Shown one piece after another: positions 48,550-61,184 of a stretch of DNA of 64,000 nt. The notes below the pieces were generated by a model, which did no database searches, was not told the DNA's origin, and was given only the letters and a program-made list of their open reading frames with translations. The position numbers were made by a program, and so were the translations under genes. Positions within the stretch are counted from its first letter, which is position 1, and every line of letters begins with the position of its first letter. This DNA comes from Ooceraea biroi (taxonomy: Eukaryota; Arthropoda; Insecta; Hymenoptera; Formicidae). The stretch lies in contig NC_039515.1 in NCBI RefSeq assembly GCF_003672135.1, positions 11,842,001 to 11,906,000 on the forward strand, in the 5' to 3' direction.

Positions 48550-51180
48550 AAGCACAATATCAAACGTTGAGACATTATACAGTTGACGTAGTTTTACATA
48601 AGCATTTATAACAGAAAGAAAACATCAAATATTGTAGTATAAAACATTATTTTGAAAATAAAATGTATCTTCAGGTCTAATATAATTTATTTAAAAATTT
48701 ATTGTTTTTGAAATGAGAGTAAAGTAGCTTGATAATTTAATTTAAAAATTTTCGCGTGCGTAAACCACATTAATAGTCTAAACAATTCTGAGTTAGCTAT
48801 TGACTAAACTTCTTCCATGAAAATCGGGCAAATGGGACTTCAAGTATTGAACTTCATACCTTGTTAGGTGCTGCCATCTGTACGACACAATTGAAAGTAT
48901 CGCTTACTCTTCAGCTTCAGATATACGTTTACATGCATGCATACTAGAGCAAGCGATATTACGAAGGAAAGTTTAATTGAAAAAGCAAAGTACTTGAATT
49001 ATAGACAATTAATTTCTTGTTCTACATATTTACAATATATTGTTAAGAATATTTATAATTTTTCAATTCAACGTTTCAACACATCAGCATTAAATACAAT
49101 TAGAATTATTTTGATTAAATGGGCAATTTAGTATCATTAGAAATATTACTGCGCACTTTTGTTCTTCCGCTCTTTTATATTGTGACCATTAAAGCGTGTA
49201 CATTAAGAATTATATGATTCCATTATGACTATTAATTTTGATTTATAATTTTAGGCATTAATATATATGTTGTAATTTATGATATAAAAAATATAAAAAA
49301 TTATTCATAGCATATATATATATATATATATCTACTTCGCATATTCTTCGCATTATCGTATTGACTTATTGTGTGTTTTGTCTTTCAAAATCTACTGTAT
49401 AAAAAAGTAATTGTTAGTTATTATTAATATAACTCGAGTTGTCAGTTATTACTGCAACTGAATTAATATAACTTATATTATTCAGTTATAATTACTTTGA
49501 ATCTTTACAATAGAGGGAAATTTGAAAGCAAATGGTTTAAATACGGATAGTTTATTTAATTCTTTACAATCTTCTTAAAAACCAGATATTATATGTATAT
49601 AAGAGAGAAAGTGTTAAGTATTCTTTTTTATTTATTTAGTCATTTCTTTTTTCTGTTTTTTTTAAATCATAGGTATATTTTATCATATCGGATTAGTGAA
49701 ATGAATGTCTTGGCTAGATTATTTTCGTACATCTTTCAGTTATTAAAAATCTATTTGTAACTAACACTATATATAAGTATTACACGCGTTTTAGAAATAA
49801 CAAATGTATCAACTTAATTGTAGTGGTGTAGTATCAATCTTGGTGATAACAAATACTTCAAATATCAAGACACGTCGTACTGATGCATTCTACAGGGAAG
49901 AAGAGAGTCAGATAATATAATCTCCTTTTAATTTCTCTGTCTTACTAAGCTCATATTTTTAGCTTTGCCTACGCCACTGTACATCTCTTGCGACTGAGAT
50001 CCTAATATATGCAAAGGAATTCCATGGTATCTAGTTAAGCGATACCGCATAAAGAAACGCGGCTGTAAGACGCCACCATGAAAATCCGAACTTAATCGTC
50101 CGGATCCCGTGAAAAAAGAAACGAGAGCGAGGCCACCGACAGAAAACTCGATCCTCCCTCGAGGTTTTAACGCGAAGCCAGGTTGTGCCTTCGGGAGTCG
50201 ATGTAGTCATAAGCAACGTAGGTACACTAAAATCGGTGGCAATAACTTCGCACGCATCTCTCTCGGTAAACCGTCATAAAAATGGAAAACGAGCGAGAGG
50301 TAACTTGAAGACACAAGGCGCCTGAACAGAATGGGATAAGGACCGCGCCGGAATAATAGGCAAGAGGAGTATATATATCAACGTGAGTTTGATAATTATA
50401 ATAATGACCACCGTGTGGCGTGCGTTCATAAGCAAACCTGCTGAAGGAATATTCAGTAGAAAGCAGCAGTTAACCTACAAAGCATACACGTACACATTTG
50501 CTTATTATTATCTGTAGCTTTTCTTCCAGTCATAATGTAGCCGAGTAGCCAGAGGTATTATTACGCAATTACTACTGCAATTTTGGTCGCGCTTTATACG
50601 AATATAGATCTGTCCTCCTTCTTCACGTAGCAACATGTTGAAGTCGTCTGGTAAACCCAGACATCATATACTATCGCAAATTTATGTTCTACCTGCATTT
50701 ATCTGATTATAAGTAATGAAATAACGATTATAATATAAAGTACTTCAGTTTCTAGTATAATCTTATAGCAATATAATTTATTAATAGAGGCGAATTCTTG
50801 TTTAGAAATTATTATTGAGCTATGGGGCAGTAATGTAGAATGGATGCATTTATCTTAATCCACCAAGTGTTATTGTCAGTAAGATCTGTGAAATATTTCA
50901 TATTTAATCGCGAAATTATTTTACCCTCACTCTTTCTAACAATATCCTGATATCTTACTGCGTTCACTATATATTATTTTGTTTAGCTTTTATATACATA
51001 TAAGGAAGATTATTTTGCGACACTTGTATATAAATATATATTTCTATCATTTTCTAGTGTGTTGGCAATATTATCAACTGAGCTAATAATTCCATAGTTC
51101 AATAGAACATAAAAATTAAGCAAATTAATTATTTCTATAACACATTTACGTAACATAGAACTAGACCGAAGAGAGAAAGA
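48550..51180. other. AT-rich host DNA, no gene recognised
   Basis: It contains a (TA)n run at 49312-49331 and otherwise no recognisable feature. A short GC-richer piece lies at 50030-50350. Confidence 0.45.
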
Positions 51181-51189
51181 AAGACAATA

Positions 51190-51780
51190 TAGGATTAGCC
51201 CGGGCAGAGATCCGGTATCGTTCTGGTTCGAAGGGGCGAGCCTGCCCGAGGCAGGCTAGAGGCAGCCCAGCAGGCAGGTTCGCACAGATGTGCGGCGGCC
51301 ATCATGAATGCCTGTAAAATATGTATTCTCGTGCAGCCCGGTTGGTAAGAGAACAGAAGGTGGGGAAGGGATAGTAGTGTAGCAGATGAGAAAGAGCTGG
51401 TAGGGAGAGGCGAAGTGGGGTTTGAGCGTTTGGAGCAGGGGAGAGGAAGAAAAACCGTCGGAAAAGAGAAAAAGGGAGGGAGGAGGGGAATGGGACAGCA
51501 AACGCATCCAGCTTCGGATGAGCAGAAGAGAGGAGAGAAGTGCCGAAAGAGGGAGAAGCGTAAGGTGAGCGAGGAAAGAGGAAGAAAGTGAGTTGAGGAG
51601 AAAGAGGGAAAGGGACCGACGCGCACTGTGCATGCATCGCAGTTTTGTTTCACTGCGAAATAGAGGCAGAAAAGGGCGAGAAGATATTGAGAGTACGCTA
51701 TGCGGAATAGAGACGACCGGGCGCATTATAATGTCTCTGCCTATCGTGCAATATCCGAGCACCCGACGGAAGGGTGGGTG
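51190..51780. promoter_or_regulatory. GC-rich island with motif copy and long purine tract
   Basis: CGGCCATCATGAATGCCTG (51296-51314) matches the reverse complement of the 19-bp motif in the duplicated segment at 17 of 19 positions. It is followed by about 260 bases of purine-rich DNA on the plus strand (51345-51610). The minus-strand open frames across this tract are Ser/Pro/Leu-rich and overlap each other, as expected from a CT-rich strand. I therefore read this as regulatory rather than coding. Confidence 0.35.
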
Positions 51781-52996
51781 CATCTATTGTTGAAAACGTG
51801 TGACACTGGTAATACGTTACGACGCGACGGCTCTCCAACTAGCGTATTAAGTACATGTAGTACCAGTGATGTTTGTGACGTAGAACAAGTATATTTGCAA
51901 CATTGCATATTACATCGACGCGATGCTCTTGGGAATGAGTACTGAGAGAGAACGAAACTTATAATATCATTTTCTTATATTCAGACAAACAATTCGAATA
52001 AATCGAATAATTGATATTGTCACGCCAATGTATGCAAATGTATACAAAAACAAAGATTACAATTCCTTTATCTCTGTTTTGCCTTTTTTTATACCATTCT
52101 CCTTTCGTCTATAATTATCAGGGATGGATCATCTATGAAATATCGTATAAGATACCTAATCAGATGCTCGATATTCCAATCTAAGTGTCCTGTTTCCAAT
52201 TTTATATCAGTATTCATATCGAATTTGGTCGAGCAATAGGTTTATGTACAAATTCACAAACGTACCGAATGACAAACAATATTTAAAAAGAAGAAATATT
52301 CCGCAAAAGAGGCAGACACTGTACGTGTGTATGCCAGCTGAACAAGTATTGTGAGCGGCCGACTCTGTGTAACATGTTCTACGACTTTACAGCTTTGTGT
52401 AATGCCCGCGTCACCGCAACGATATTTACGATCGTCCACGGGATTATAATATCTTATTTCTGCGTGACATCCCGGACACGTATCCGGTTCTCCTAGAGCG
52501 CATGCGTGGGCCAATGCAAAATATTTTCAAACTACGCGCGGTTATTCTGTCCGCCGTGCCGTGCCGCACGTGAGCACGTGCAACGCCTCAAAGGAATTGC
52601 TGAACAGGACGACGCTCGTCTGTGGAACGTATCGATTTAACAATATTGCTATCTTCCTTATTACCTTCGGTAAGGTAATCCGTTGATATCGCTGGATTTG
52701 AAGTGGGGGTTTACAGCAGAAAGGCAGAGGAAGAGCAGAGAGGGAAGAACGTCAGTGGGGAGTTTAAGATGGGGTATTCGAGAATCGAGCGAGACGATCT
52801 AGCGTCGTCGTACGCTCGCTCGCAAACTTAGATACGCACATACCAGAACCCAAGAGAGATGCTCTCGGAATAGGCCGTTATTTACAGCTCGCATGAATCA
52901 CGGATATGCTGAGATAAAGCTAATGCAACACTTGAATATTTGCCTACTACTTTTTATAATGGGCAACCTCTCCTTTTATCTGCAGCTATGTAATTC
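51781..52996. other. Host DNA with paired E-boxes, no gene recognised
   Basis: Two CACGTG E-boxes separated by two bases lie at 52567-52572 and 52575-52580 in a small GC-rich patch. A minus-strand frame at 52254-52514 includes CPGCHAEIRYYNP but starts from a non-ATG codon and is not recognised. Confidence 0.4.
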
Positions 52997-53040
52997 ACAG
53001 TCAGCGTGCAATTACTTATTGCACACTACATGCTGACTGT
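52997..53040. repeat. Compound perfect hairpin
   Basis: The outer arms ACAGTCAGC / GCTGACTGT (9 bp, perfect) enclose inner arms GTGCAAT / ATTGCAC (7 bp, perfect) around a 5-base loop TACTT. Seven unpaired bases (ACTACAT) lie on the 3' side only. The structure is 44 bases long. It is short for a typical pre-miRNA and could be a DNA cruciform, a protein-binding palindrome or a small RNA hairpin. Confidence 0.6.
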
Positions 53041-55199
53041 TATGACAACTGCAAAAGTGTTTCATTAAGATTACATGACTCGTCACTTTTTTATAATTGA
53101 CTGTACAATTTTCTGCAGTGATTGTAATGATCGAAATATAAATAGACTGACAGACACAATCACAAAAAAGAAATGTGAAATTGCAATTAACGAAATGATG
53201 GGAATAATAATGGGAATTAAATATTAATATGATGATAAGATAATAAAATGGATACGAATAATATAAGGAAAACTTCAGATTTGTAATGGAACCATTATTT
53301 GTGAACAATTCAGATGATCAAATATCGGCATAGCTGTTGGTTGCCTCTGTTCTAGTAAGTTTTATGCTGACCTTTAATATCCGATCCCATTTGGCCGTCT
53401 GTTTGCCAGCCTCCGCATTATTTCTCCCTACACCGCAACTAAAAGAACATACATGCTCCTCTTCACACGCTCTTCCACTTATAACCTCTATTCCAATAAA
53501 ACTTCCCCCTTGCTGAAAATGGTAGTGGTAGGAGGTGGAGGGGTACCTGCTATACCCTGGACTGTGCACTCGGTTTCATAGGATGGTCACGGCGAATGGG
53601 CCATCCCCCGACACCTATATCCTCGTCTTTATTTCTGCCGGCTCTCTATATAAGTTCCTCTATCTCTTTCCCTCTAGCCGATCCTCTGTGCAAATACAAA
53701 TAGGAATGCATATTGTGGAACATAACTGCGATTATCTTGCGATATCACGTTATAAAAGTTCGAATTCTACTAATGTACAGTTTATATGCTTATTCTTGAA
53801 ATATTATCTTCCTTACGGCGTAAATGGCAAAATGAAAATAATAATGGAGTATTAATCGCGCTAGTAAATATTATACAATCGAGGCTTCCATGAATTAAAT
53901 TAATAAGATCAATAATATATCAGCAAGAAGTTTCGGAATGTCAGAATATGCTACGTACAATTGTAGTGAAATATTGAAAAATAGAAGGAAATTGGAAAGA
54001 TGTACAGGCGAAAGAGAAAGATGATCGCATATGTATAAAACAAAGTGCAGAATTTAAGATTGTAATAATAAAGTGCTTGAAATACTAGTAGGTGCGATGC
54101 AATTGTGGATGGAACCGGTATTAAATAGCCCATGTTAATATCTGTTTTTATTCGTTATTTAATTACAAGGTAATGCGGAGAATCCAGAAAGGAACAGATT
54201 ACTCCCGGACGAATGTAAAAAGTACACTTGTGTTCTCTTTCTCTTGATTTTATTCAGCACTACCAAACCGGCTACTAATAATCCTGAATGTCTTGACTTG
54301 CTGCCAGACTTCTTAATCTGCTGTTTAATTTCTATCCCATCAAACAATATCAATATGATCGATTATGTTTCTTCTTAACAGATCAGATTGTGATTGTAAA
54401 ACTGCTGTTTAGTAATCTCTAGTTTGAGCTTATTTAAAATCAGATAATGTGAGTAATAAATTATTAATAATGATTAATAGTTTATTAGTTAATTAATTTT
54501 TAATAATTTATTTATTAATTTAATAAGTTTAATAATTTATTAGTTAATACAACTAATTAAGTAATAATAGTTTACAGTACGTTGCGTTTTATTAATCTGT
54601 TTTGTTCGCATTTCTTAGCTAGTTACTTCATTATTTATCATCTAAGATAAATAATGTAGAGATAAAATTTTCAGGATAGCGGCAATCAACTTTGACAAAG
54701 GCCATCTACGTGTGTGTGTGTGCAATTTTGTATTCGAGCGAGTATATCAGTATGTAATTATTAATATCAGTCATCGAGTCATTGGATTTTGACCACCAGT
54801 CCATTTACGATTTCGATTTAGTTTTATACAAGGAATCTTATCTGTAGTTGTACCTCTTTTATCGTCGCACTATGTATGTCTATATGTATCTACGTGTGTG
54901 TGGGTGTGTGAGCATGCGCGCGCGTGTGTATTATGCACCAATGAGGGCGTGTAGAATAATATTTATATATACAGATACGTATACACTAATAATATATTGT
55001 ACCTATTACCTATTTGTACGTGGCATTATCGGCATGAACGAAATGAACGGAGTGAACGATAAATAACAGCATTACACGCGGCTTGAAGCGGCGCGTTCAA
55101 GCTTTCCGAAATATATCGGATGAAATCATCGCCGCGTCGCGCACTCGCGCGATAGAAGCAACGAAAACAATTCCGCCGCATTAAGATACGACGTTTCAC
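53041..55199. other. Mostly AT-rich host DNA, no gene recognised
   Basis: Includes an ATTAAT-rich stretch (54440-54560) and a GT-rich alternating purine-pyrimidine run near 54892-54931 (ACGTGTGTGTGGGTGTGTG then GCATGCGCGCGCGTGTGT). No gene or RNA is recognised. Confidence 0.45.
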
Positions 55200-55560
55200 G
55201 TTTTTGTTAAAAAGGTGAGACGCGCGGCGGCCGATCGTCAACTTCTGATTTTAATTAAAACAGGAAAGAGAGAACGACTGGAATTGGAACGTCGGATTCC
55301 CTTTCTGGTTGAATCGAGGAACGATTACAGTCGGTCTCCCGTTTCCCTTCTGTCCGCTCTTTGCCTCTCTTCCCTTTCCTCCGCTCACGATTCTCTCCTT
55401 TTCTGCCTCTCTCTTTCTCTCCTGCTCTTAAGTTACCTACGCAGACAGAAATATTCGCGGAGAGCTCCGCCTCGTGCCGCCATCATGCTCTCAACCGGCG
55501 TGCGATTATTAGGCACTGTAATGCGTATTTTCTGAAGTGACGTCGGTCTTTTTTTGGGCC
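55200..55560. promoter_or_regulatory. CT-rich island with GCCGCCATCATG
   Basis: A GC-richer block with a long CT-rich run (55340-55435) and GCCGCCATCATG at 55477-55487. It resembles the other islands at 42.7, 51.2 and 58.4 kb in composition and motif content. No supported coding sequence. Confidence 0.3.
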
Positions 55561-58299
55561 GTCCTACGAATCTCTATAGCAAATTGTTCTCAATTTACAA
55601 GAAATTCTCAAATGGCACGGCTTATCTGTACGAAGTGACGATTTGTTTCGAACTCTATTTTGCTTGTTAAAATTCGTATTCTTGGTGCGATTGAATTAAC
55701 ATCAGGACACGAGCCAAAAACTTATATGTGGCACACAACGTGGATGTTCCGCTCGAAATACAAATGTATTCGTGGAACACTGCATTTTATCTTGATTAAA
55801 ATTTTCTTAAATATACATTTTAGGTGCGCACTAATAATACAAATTATACATTAATTTTAATCTTTGTTATTAAGATGATGAAAAACAACACTACCGCACT
55901 TTTACAGAAAGATGTGACGAAAAACTGTAATAATAATTATATATTGTTTCTACATGCAATTCTGGATAGAAAAAATGAGAGAGAAGGAGGGGAGGAAGAG
56001 AAGAAAGAAAGAAAAGAGGAAAGAGGGAATGTATAGCGTTTTAATGTTGAATCGTCGGTACTCGATCATTATTATTTCTCATTTTGCCCGTTCTTCTCGC
56101 AACATCCACAGATATTGATCGGTGCCGATAGAGAATCGCTACGCATGTCTACGTGCACATACACGCTCGGTCAAATTCCTGATGTCCTTTTTGCTCGTTC
56201 ATTTTGGCTGCCCACAATCTCCCATAGGCGAAGATTATATTCCCCTTTCAGTACGAGCCAACTGAATCGCCCATTCTCCTCGAGGAATCTTCAGAGTAGC
56301 CCGACTACGTTCCACGGCAATTTGCATATTTGGGTAGGTTAAATCTAAAAACCGTCCGGAATGCACGACCAGTGAGATTGGATAGACGCTAAATGAGTTC
56401 ATGGCAATCTTATAGTAAAGAGATAATGCGTGCGTATGGCGTGTTATAGGTGCGCTTCGATGAGGTGATTCCGCGGTGTCACGATCGCTCATATATCACT
56501 CTGATAACGCTCTTGAGCCACGAGTTATGAGCCAATGGTAATTTCAGCTATATAAATGTCCTCCATGGCCACGATAATACGTTGAAAAGTCCAAAGCCTA
56601 TGCTTTCATCAATTAAAATTATCATGCTGTTTTTTTCGTCTCTTAATTAATATCTTGAAGATCTAAAATCAGGCAATGAAAATTATGCAACCCTCCCCCC
56701 ACACACAGATATTTGCATTAATTAGAATTTCATGAGAATAATGAGTAGTATTAAAGTTATTTGAGATGCTACTACAATTTGGGCACGTGCCATGGAATTT
56801 AACTGAAGCTCAGACTTCAGAAGACCCGAAAGTTGTCAGTGTCTTCTCACGCTAATGCGGCGTAATTGACGGACATGTAAGTTATTAAAACAAATGCAGC
56901 ACATTCCAGGTGGAAGTAAATCATGGTAAACTCCAATTCGTACTCGTCGCGGCCGATCAGATTAACGATCATCGCATGTCTCAGATTCTCATCTAGCGAG
57001 AATTTCAACCACGAGGTGTTCGGTTATAAATGTCATAGCGGAATTTACGATCGGGCTCCCTGACTTTTGACGATCGTTAAACTTTGCCTCTCGACATTCC
57101 AGTACCGTGTATTCTATTTATTTGCTATTAGCGGAATTATATTTTTGACTTTTACCGACCAGAATTTCATCGTGTGGATGTGGATCAATTAAAGGCGTAC
57201 GCAACAATCCTAATTTTATTAATAAGCTTCAGCCACCATTAGATTTAACTTTGAATGCCTAATTCATACGTGATTTACTTCTCATATTAGCAATGATTCA
57301 TTACTTTTTATAATGCTCTACTCAAATTTGAAATTATTATTTTATTACAAATTAATTTTATACAATTAATATTAATTGCAATCTTTGTTACATTGATGAT
57401 GAAAAATGACACTCCGCTGCACTTTTACAAAAAGATGTGACGTGATGGAAAAACGCTTGAAGTTAATCGAAGGCTTGTATCGGCATGAAATTCGTTTGAA
57501 GAAAGAAAATGTTCATATATCCGCATGTAGGTGATCGTAAGAACGTTTGGTCACAGCTGCGAACAAAAGTTTCCCATTTGCGGAACCGTGCGCGAAACGT
57601 ACAGCTGGTAAGTTTCATTGGGAAAACTGCACGGCGTGTGCTGCAGGAATGTAGAACATCCACGTCTCGAATCTCTCTAATTGAACTCCGCAGCGAGCGC
57701 CATATCCGCATGGCATTTTACTTGCAAATTAAAACACCTAACGCCCGCTTGGAAACAAAGAGATAATTACATTTACGCGTACACGCTGTTACACCCTCCG
57801 GCGCGAGATCATGTAGGAATATCTTGGGGCCGCTTCGAGAAAACCTATTGAGCGTATCGCAGCGTTTATCTGTCAGCCGAGACTACGCACCGACATGTTC
57901 GATGTCGTCCGCCACTATCCGAGATCTTTGATAGAAGTAACAAGGATAGCGAACGAGTGCGAGGGAGACGTCAGAGATCAGTAAATGAAAGAGAAGGAGA
58001 GAATCGTAGAGATCCTCGAGAAACTTTCGAACTAAATGAGCTCTGTTCAGGCGTATATTTCGCCGACGAGATTCTCCATTTTCCATTCTCGGCTACGCGA
58101 TAGCAAAAGTTGAAAATGGCCGGCCATTGCGAGCATCCTGCGCGCTTTTAACCAGGCTTCGACCTTCCACTCGCTCCCACCCGCCTGTGCATGCACATGT
58201 ACCCGCGTACGTACACGCATCCCCGCAGGACACATCCGCGCGCGCGCGCGTGCGAGCGTGTACTCTATGTAAACGAAATGTTGTATGCCGAGTAAAAAG
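55561..58299. other. Host DNA with a diverged short repeat and a (CG)n run, no gene recognised
   Basis: Two related blocks of about 73 bp (55849-55921 and 57370-57442) share GATGATGAAAAA and CACTTTTACA-AAAGATGTGACG. A purine tract lies at 55975-56030, CCCTCCCCCCACACACA near 56693, and a (CG)n run at 58237-58253. Confidence 0.4.
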
Positions 58300-58760
58300 G
58301 CGGGCAAACTTTGCAGAGAGGCACCGACACACGCTTTTACCTACCGACTCGACGTAACCCGGTTCATTTCCCGTCCACTTTATATGCAGACGATCCTCCG
58401 TCTCTCTCCTTCCTCCTATTCGTTGCTCCCTCTCTCTCTCTCTCTCTCTTTCTTTCCTTGCTTCCCTGTTTGCCTCTTCTTTCGCCTAGTGCTTATATGT
58501 ATTCCCTTGTACTCGAAACTATCGCGCGAGGTGAGCTAGCGCCATCTTCGCCCTTCTTGCCCCTTACAACGGTAGTCCTGTTCCTTTGTTTAATCTCGCG
58601 CTTGAATCTCCGCAAGAACGTTAGAGGCTTCTTCTTGACGCTTCCTCTTTGTTCGGCCATTATAGTGCAGCCCCTATTGCGACTCGCAGCCATCTCAGAC
58701 GCGGCCAGATTGTTCACTTTTTGATGCATCACACGTTGATTATTTTTATTATTACGTGAC
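58300..58760. promoter_or_regulatory. CT-rich island with (CT)n microsatellite
   Basis: (CT)n at about 58430-58449 sits inside a 100-base pyrimidine run. GC-rich DNA follows, with GGCCATTATAG (near 58656) and GCAGCCATCTC (near 58686), which are GCCAT-core sites. Open frames are low-complexity shadows. Confidence 0.3.
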
Positions 58761-59049
58761 ATATCATACTAGTCTCATATCCCGATTTTGCGGGCGGATC
58801 TTCCGTTTGCCTTTCGGCCTTTTTTCGTGTTATTTGCATATTCCTCGTCTCGCGATAACTCGTGAGCAAGATAAGACATGTCGCGCTTCTCTATTCCTGT
58901 CTCGAACTACCGAGACTTAATTCGATTGTTTATTGCCGTGTCTGCGTGTAAAGCACGTAGGAAATTTTTTGGAGTTTGAAGAAGGAGGGAGCACATACAT
59001 TATATTACGTTAATGTCTTTTCGCACATTATATTTTTGAAGAGAAGTGT

Positions 59050-59700
59050 AATTGCGAGGAGATCGTGCGACTAATGATTTTAATAATATCCCTGAAGAAA
59101 GAAATTTAAAAAAAGAAAGCATTAAAATCAAAAGAGAAAACATTTTTGAGCACAGACATGTAGGAAAGAAGAAACGAGAGAAAGAGAGACAGATCGTTGT
59201 TCGAGCCCACCATGTTGCATACCAGCAGCCGAGTATCATCACACGGACTACACTCGAGTTTCTTAATGTAATTTTCCTTTTTTGCCTCCATTCGCTTTAC
59301 GAGCGAAACTTTTGCCTCTTTCTCCTTTCTGGAACCGTGTTCCTACCTCCGTTGCACTCTGCACCACCTCCACCTTTCCAATACCACTTCTATCTCTATC
59401 ACTCCGTGGCTCCGCTTAGAACATCTCATTCTCTCTTTTTCCTTCCTCCCCAACTCTTTCTCGCTTTCTCTTTCTTTCCCTTTCTCTCTCTGCCTTTCTT
59501 CTTCTCTTACTCTTTCTCTCACTTTTTTTATGCGTTCGTGCGGCCGTTCGCACGAGTTTGCAAACTTTCATGATTCCACGTTGCGTCTCTTCCATCCTCC
59601 TTTTATATCCCGCTTGCCCCTCTTTCTGTCGCAGCGTTCAACTTCGTCGAAATGTGTAGGGCGAAATCCGTGGCATCGTTACGTGTCGAATTTACAGGTT
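59050..59700. promoter_or_regulatory. Purine-rich then pyrimidine-rich island
   Basis: A purine-rich segment (59090-59200) followed by a pyrimidine-rich one (59270-59530). A 173-codon plus-strand frame (59052-59573) runs across both: a Lys/Glu/Arg-rich first half, then a Phe/Leu/Ser/Pro-rich second half. That is what strand composition alone would give, so I do not call it a gene. Confidence 0.3.
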
Positions 59701-61184
59701 AAGGGGTTGCATCCGATAAGTCGTATGTTCAATAATTCATGAATGCGCCCCGCCGCATTGTTCACCGACATGAAACTCAAGCTTGCCGAAGACCTTCCCA
59801 TTACCTAATAGCAAATTTGTCACCGTTGAATCGCATGGAAGATTGTCAAGCAATGAAATAAAATTATATCTAATTAAATGTCAATTATATTAATGATCGT
59901 TCATGTATATTTATATATAAGCAAATATGAAATACGTGTGATATACGACATCCATGTAAACGGATGAATTTCTTTTAATTTTATTTGAAAACCTTCCGAG
60001 GTTGTTGTTATTAAATTAGCGGAAACTAAGAAAACTGGTTTCTATATTTATCGGTTTGATCTGGAGATTTTACGAGCGAGGAACTGCTATAAATAGTATA
60101 TTAATACGCAGTTCATTAAATGACGTCATTTTACGACGTGTACTACTATTTTAGTAAGCAATACTTGGAGGATGCATGCTGTTCTTTGACGATAGCGGAA
60201 CTTTTCAGTCGAATATAACATCACATATATCATGTTTTTCCATATATACGAATAGTTTTGGAAAGAAGACATAGTATTTTCTTTTTAAACTGCATTTAAT
60301 AAGTTTGCATTGGCATTTATCGAGAAATAATATTTATTGAAAAGATATACACATTAATTTGATCTCATTTATTCATTGATTATATGGGGCGTATACGTAG
60401 ACTAAATTTTAAGGCAATCAATTTAATTGCCATAACTAGCAAAAAACATTTTGTATTTCTGTTAAAAATAATCTTCGTTAAAATTTTTATGTTAAAAACG
60501 CGACATATGTAAATTTAATTAAATTGTCCTCGTGTTAATTAAATTTATGTTTATTAAATTTATAATCAGCTAATGTGAGAGCAAGAATTTCATTCTACAA
60601 CAGTCACCATATATGTATGTTGAATCAATCTTTTTCAAATATTAACGCAACGAAGACACGCAGTGCAACATTACGCGAATCACACGAATAACATTTTTCT
60701 TAAGTAAAATTTAACATTATAAATATTTATTTTACATAAAACTTGCTTCCAAATATTATATTATGTAATTTTCCTACTAATTTTATTAATTAAATTACTA
60801 ATTAAATTATCTACATAATATTGATGTCATTAATTATCAATATACAATATCAATATATGTATATGTATTGGACAATACTGATATCTTAATGAATTGACAT
60901 ATTCGCATTACTTTAACTCAACACAAAAATTTGAGTGGACTGTTTAGCACATGTGAAATGTATTGAACTTGACACAAACTTTTTGCTATATACATAATAA
61001 AGTAGTATATCTAACTAAAAACTATTCACTGTTCGATTCCAGAAACTAATCAAGTAAATCTTTTCAATGGAATCAATATCCCATCTATATTTATGTTCAC
61101 ATTTATATTTACTATATTTTTACCAATAGACATCTATATTTGTTGATAAAGACTGGAAAATGCTGTATAAACTATATATTGCTT
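59701..61184. other. AT-rich host DNA, no gene recognised
   Basis: Nothing identifiable apart from a perfect CRE octamer TGACGTCA at 60121-60128. Confidence 0.45.

Noticed and set aside
51195..51783. Three overlapping minus-strand frames of 111-175 codons
   Set aside because: They are the same CT-rich strand read in three frames, low-complexity with no domain.
52254..52514. Minus-strand frame with CPGCHAEI, zinc-ribbon-like
   Set aside because: Only one CxxC pair, non-ATG start, no matching second pair at a proper distance.
59052..59573. 173-codon plus-strand open frame
   Set aside because: Composition switches from Lys/Glu/Arg to Phe/Leu/Ser/Pro exactly where the strand changes from purine-rich to pyrimidine-rich.
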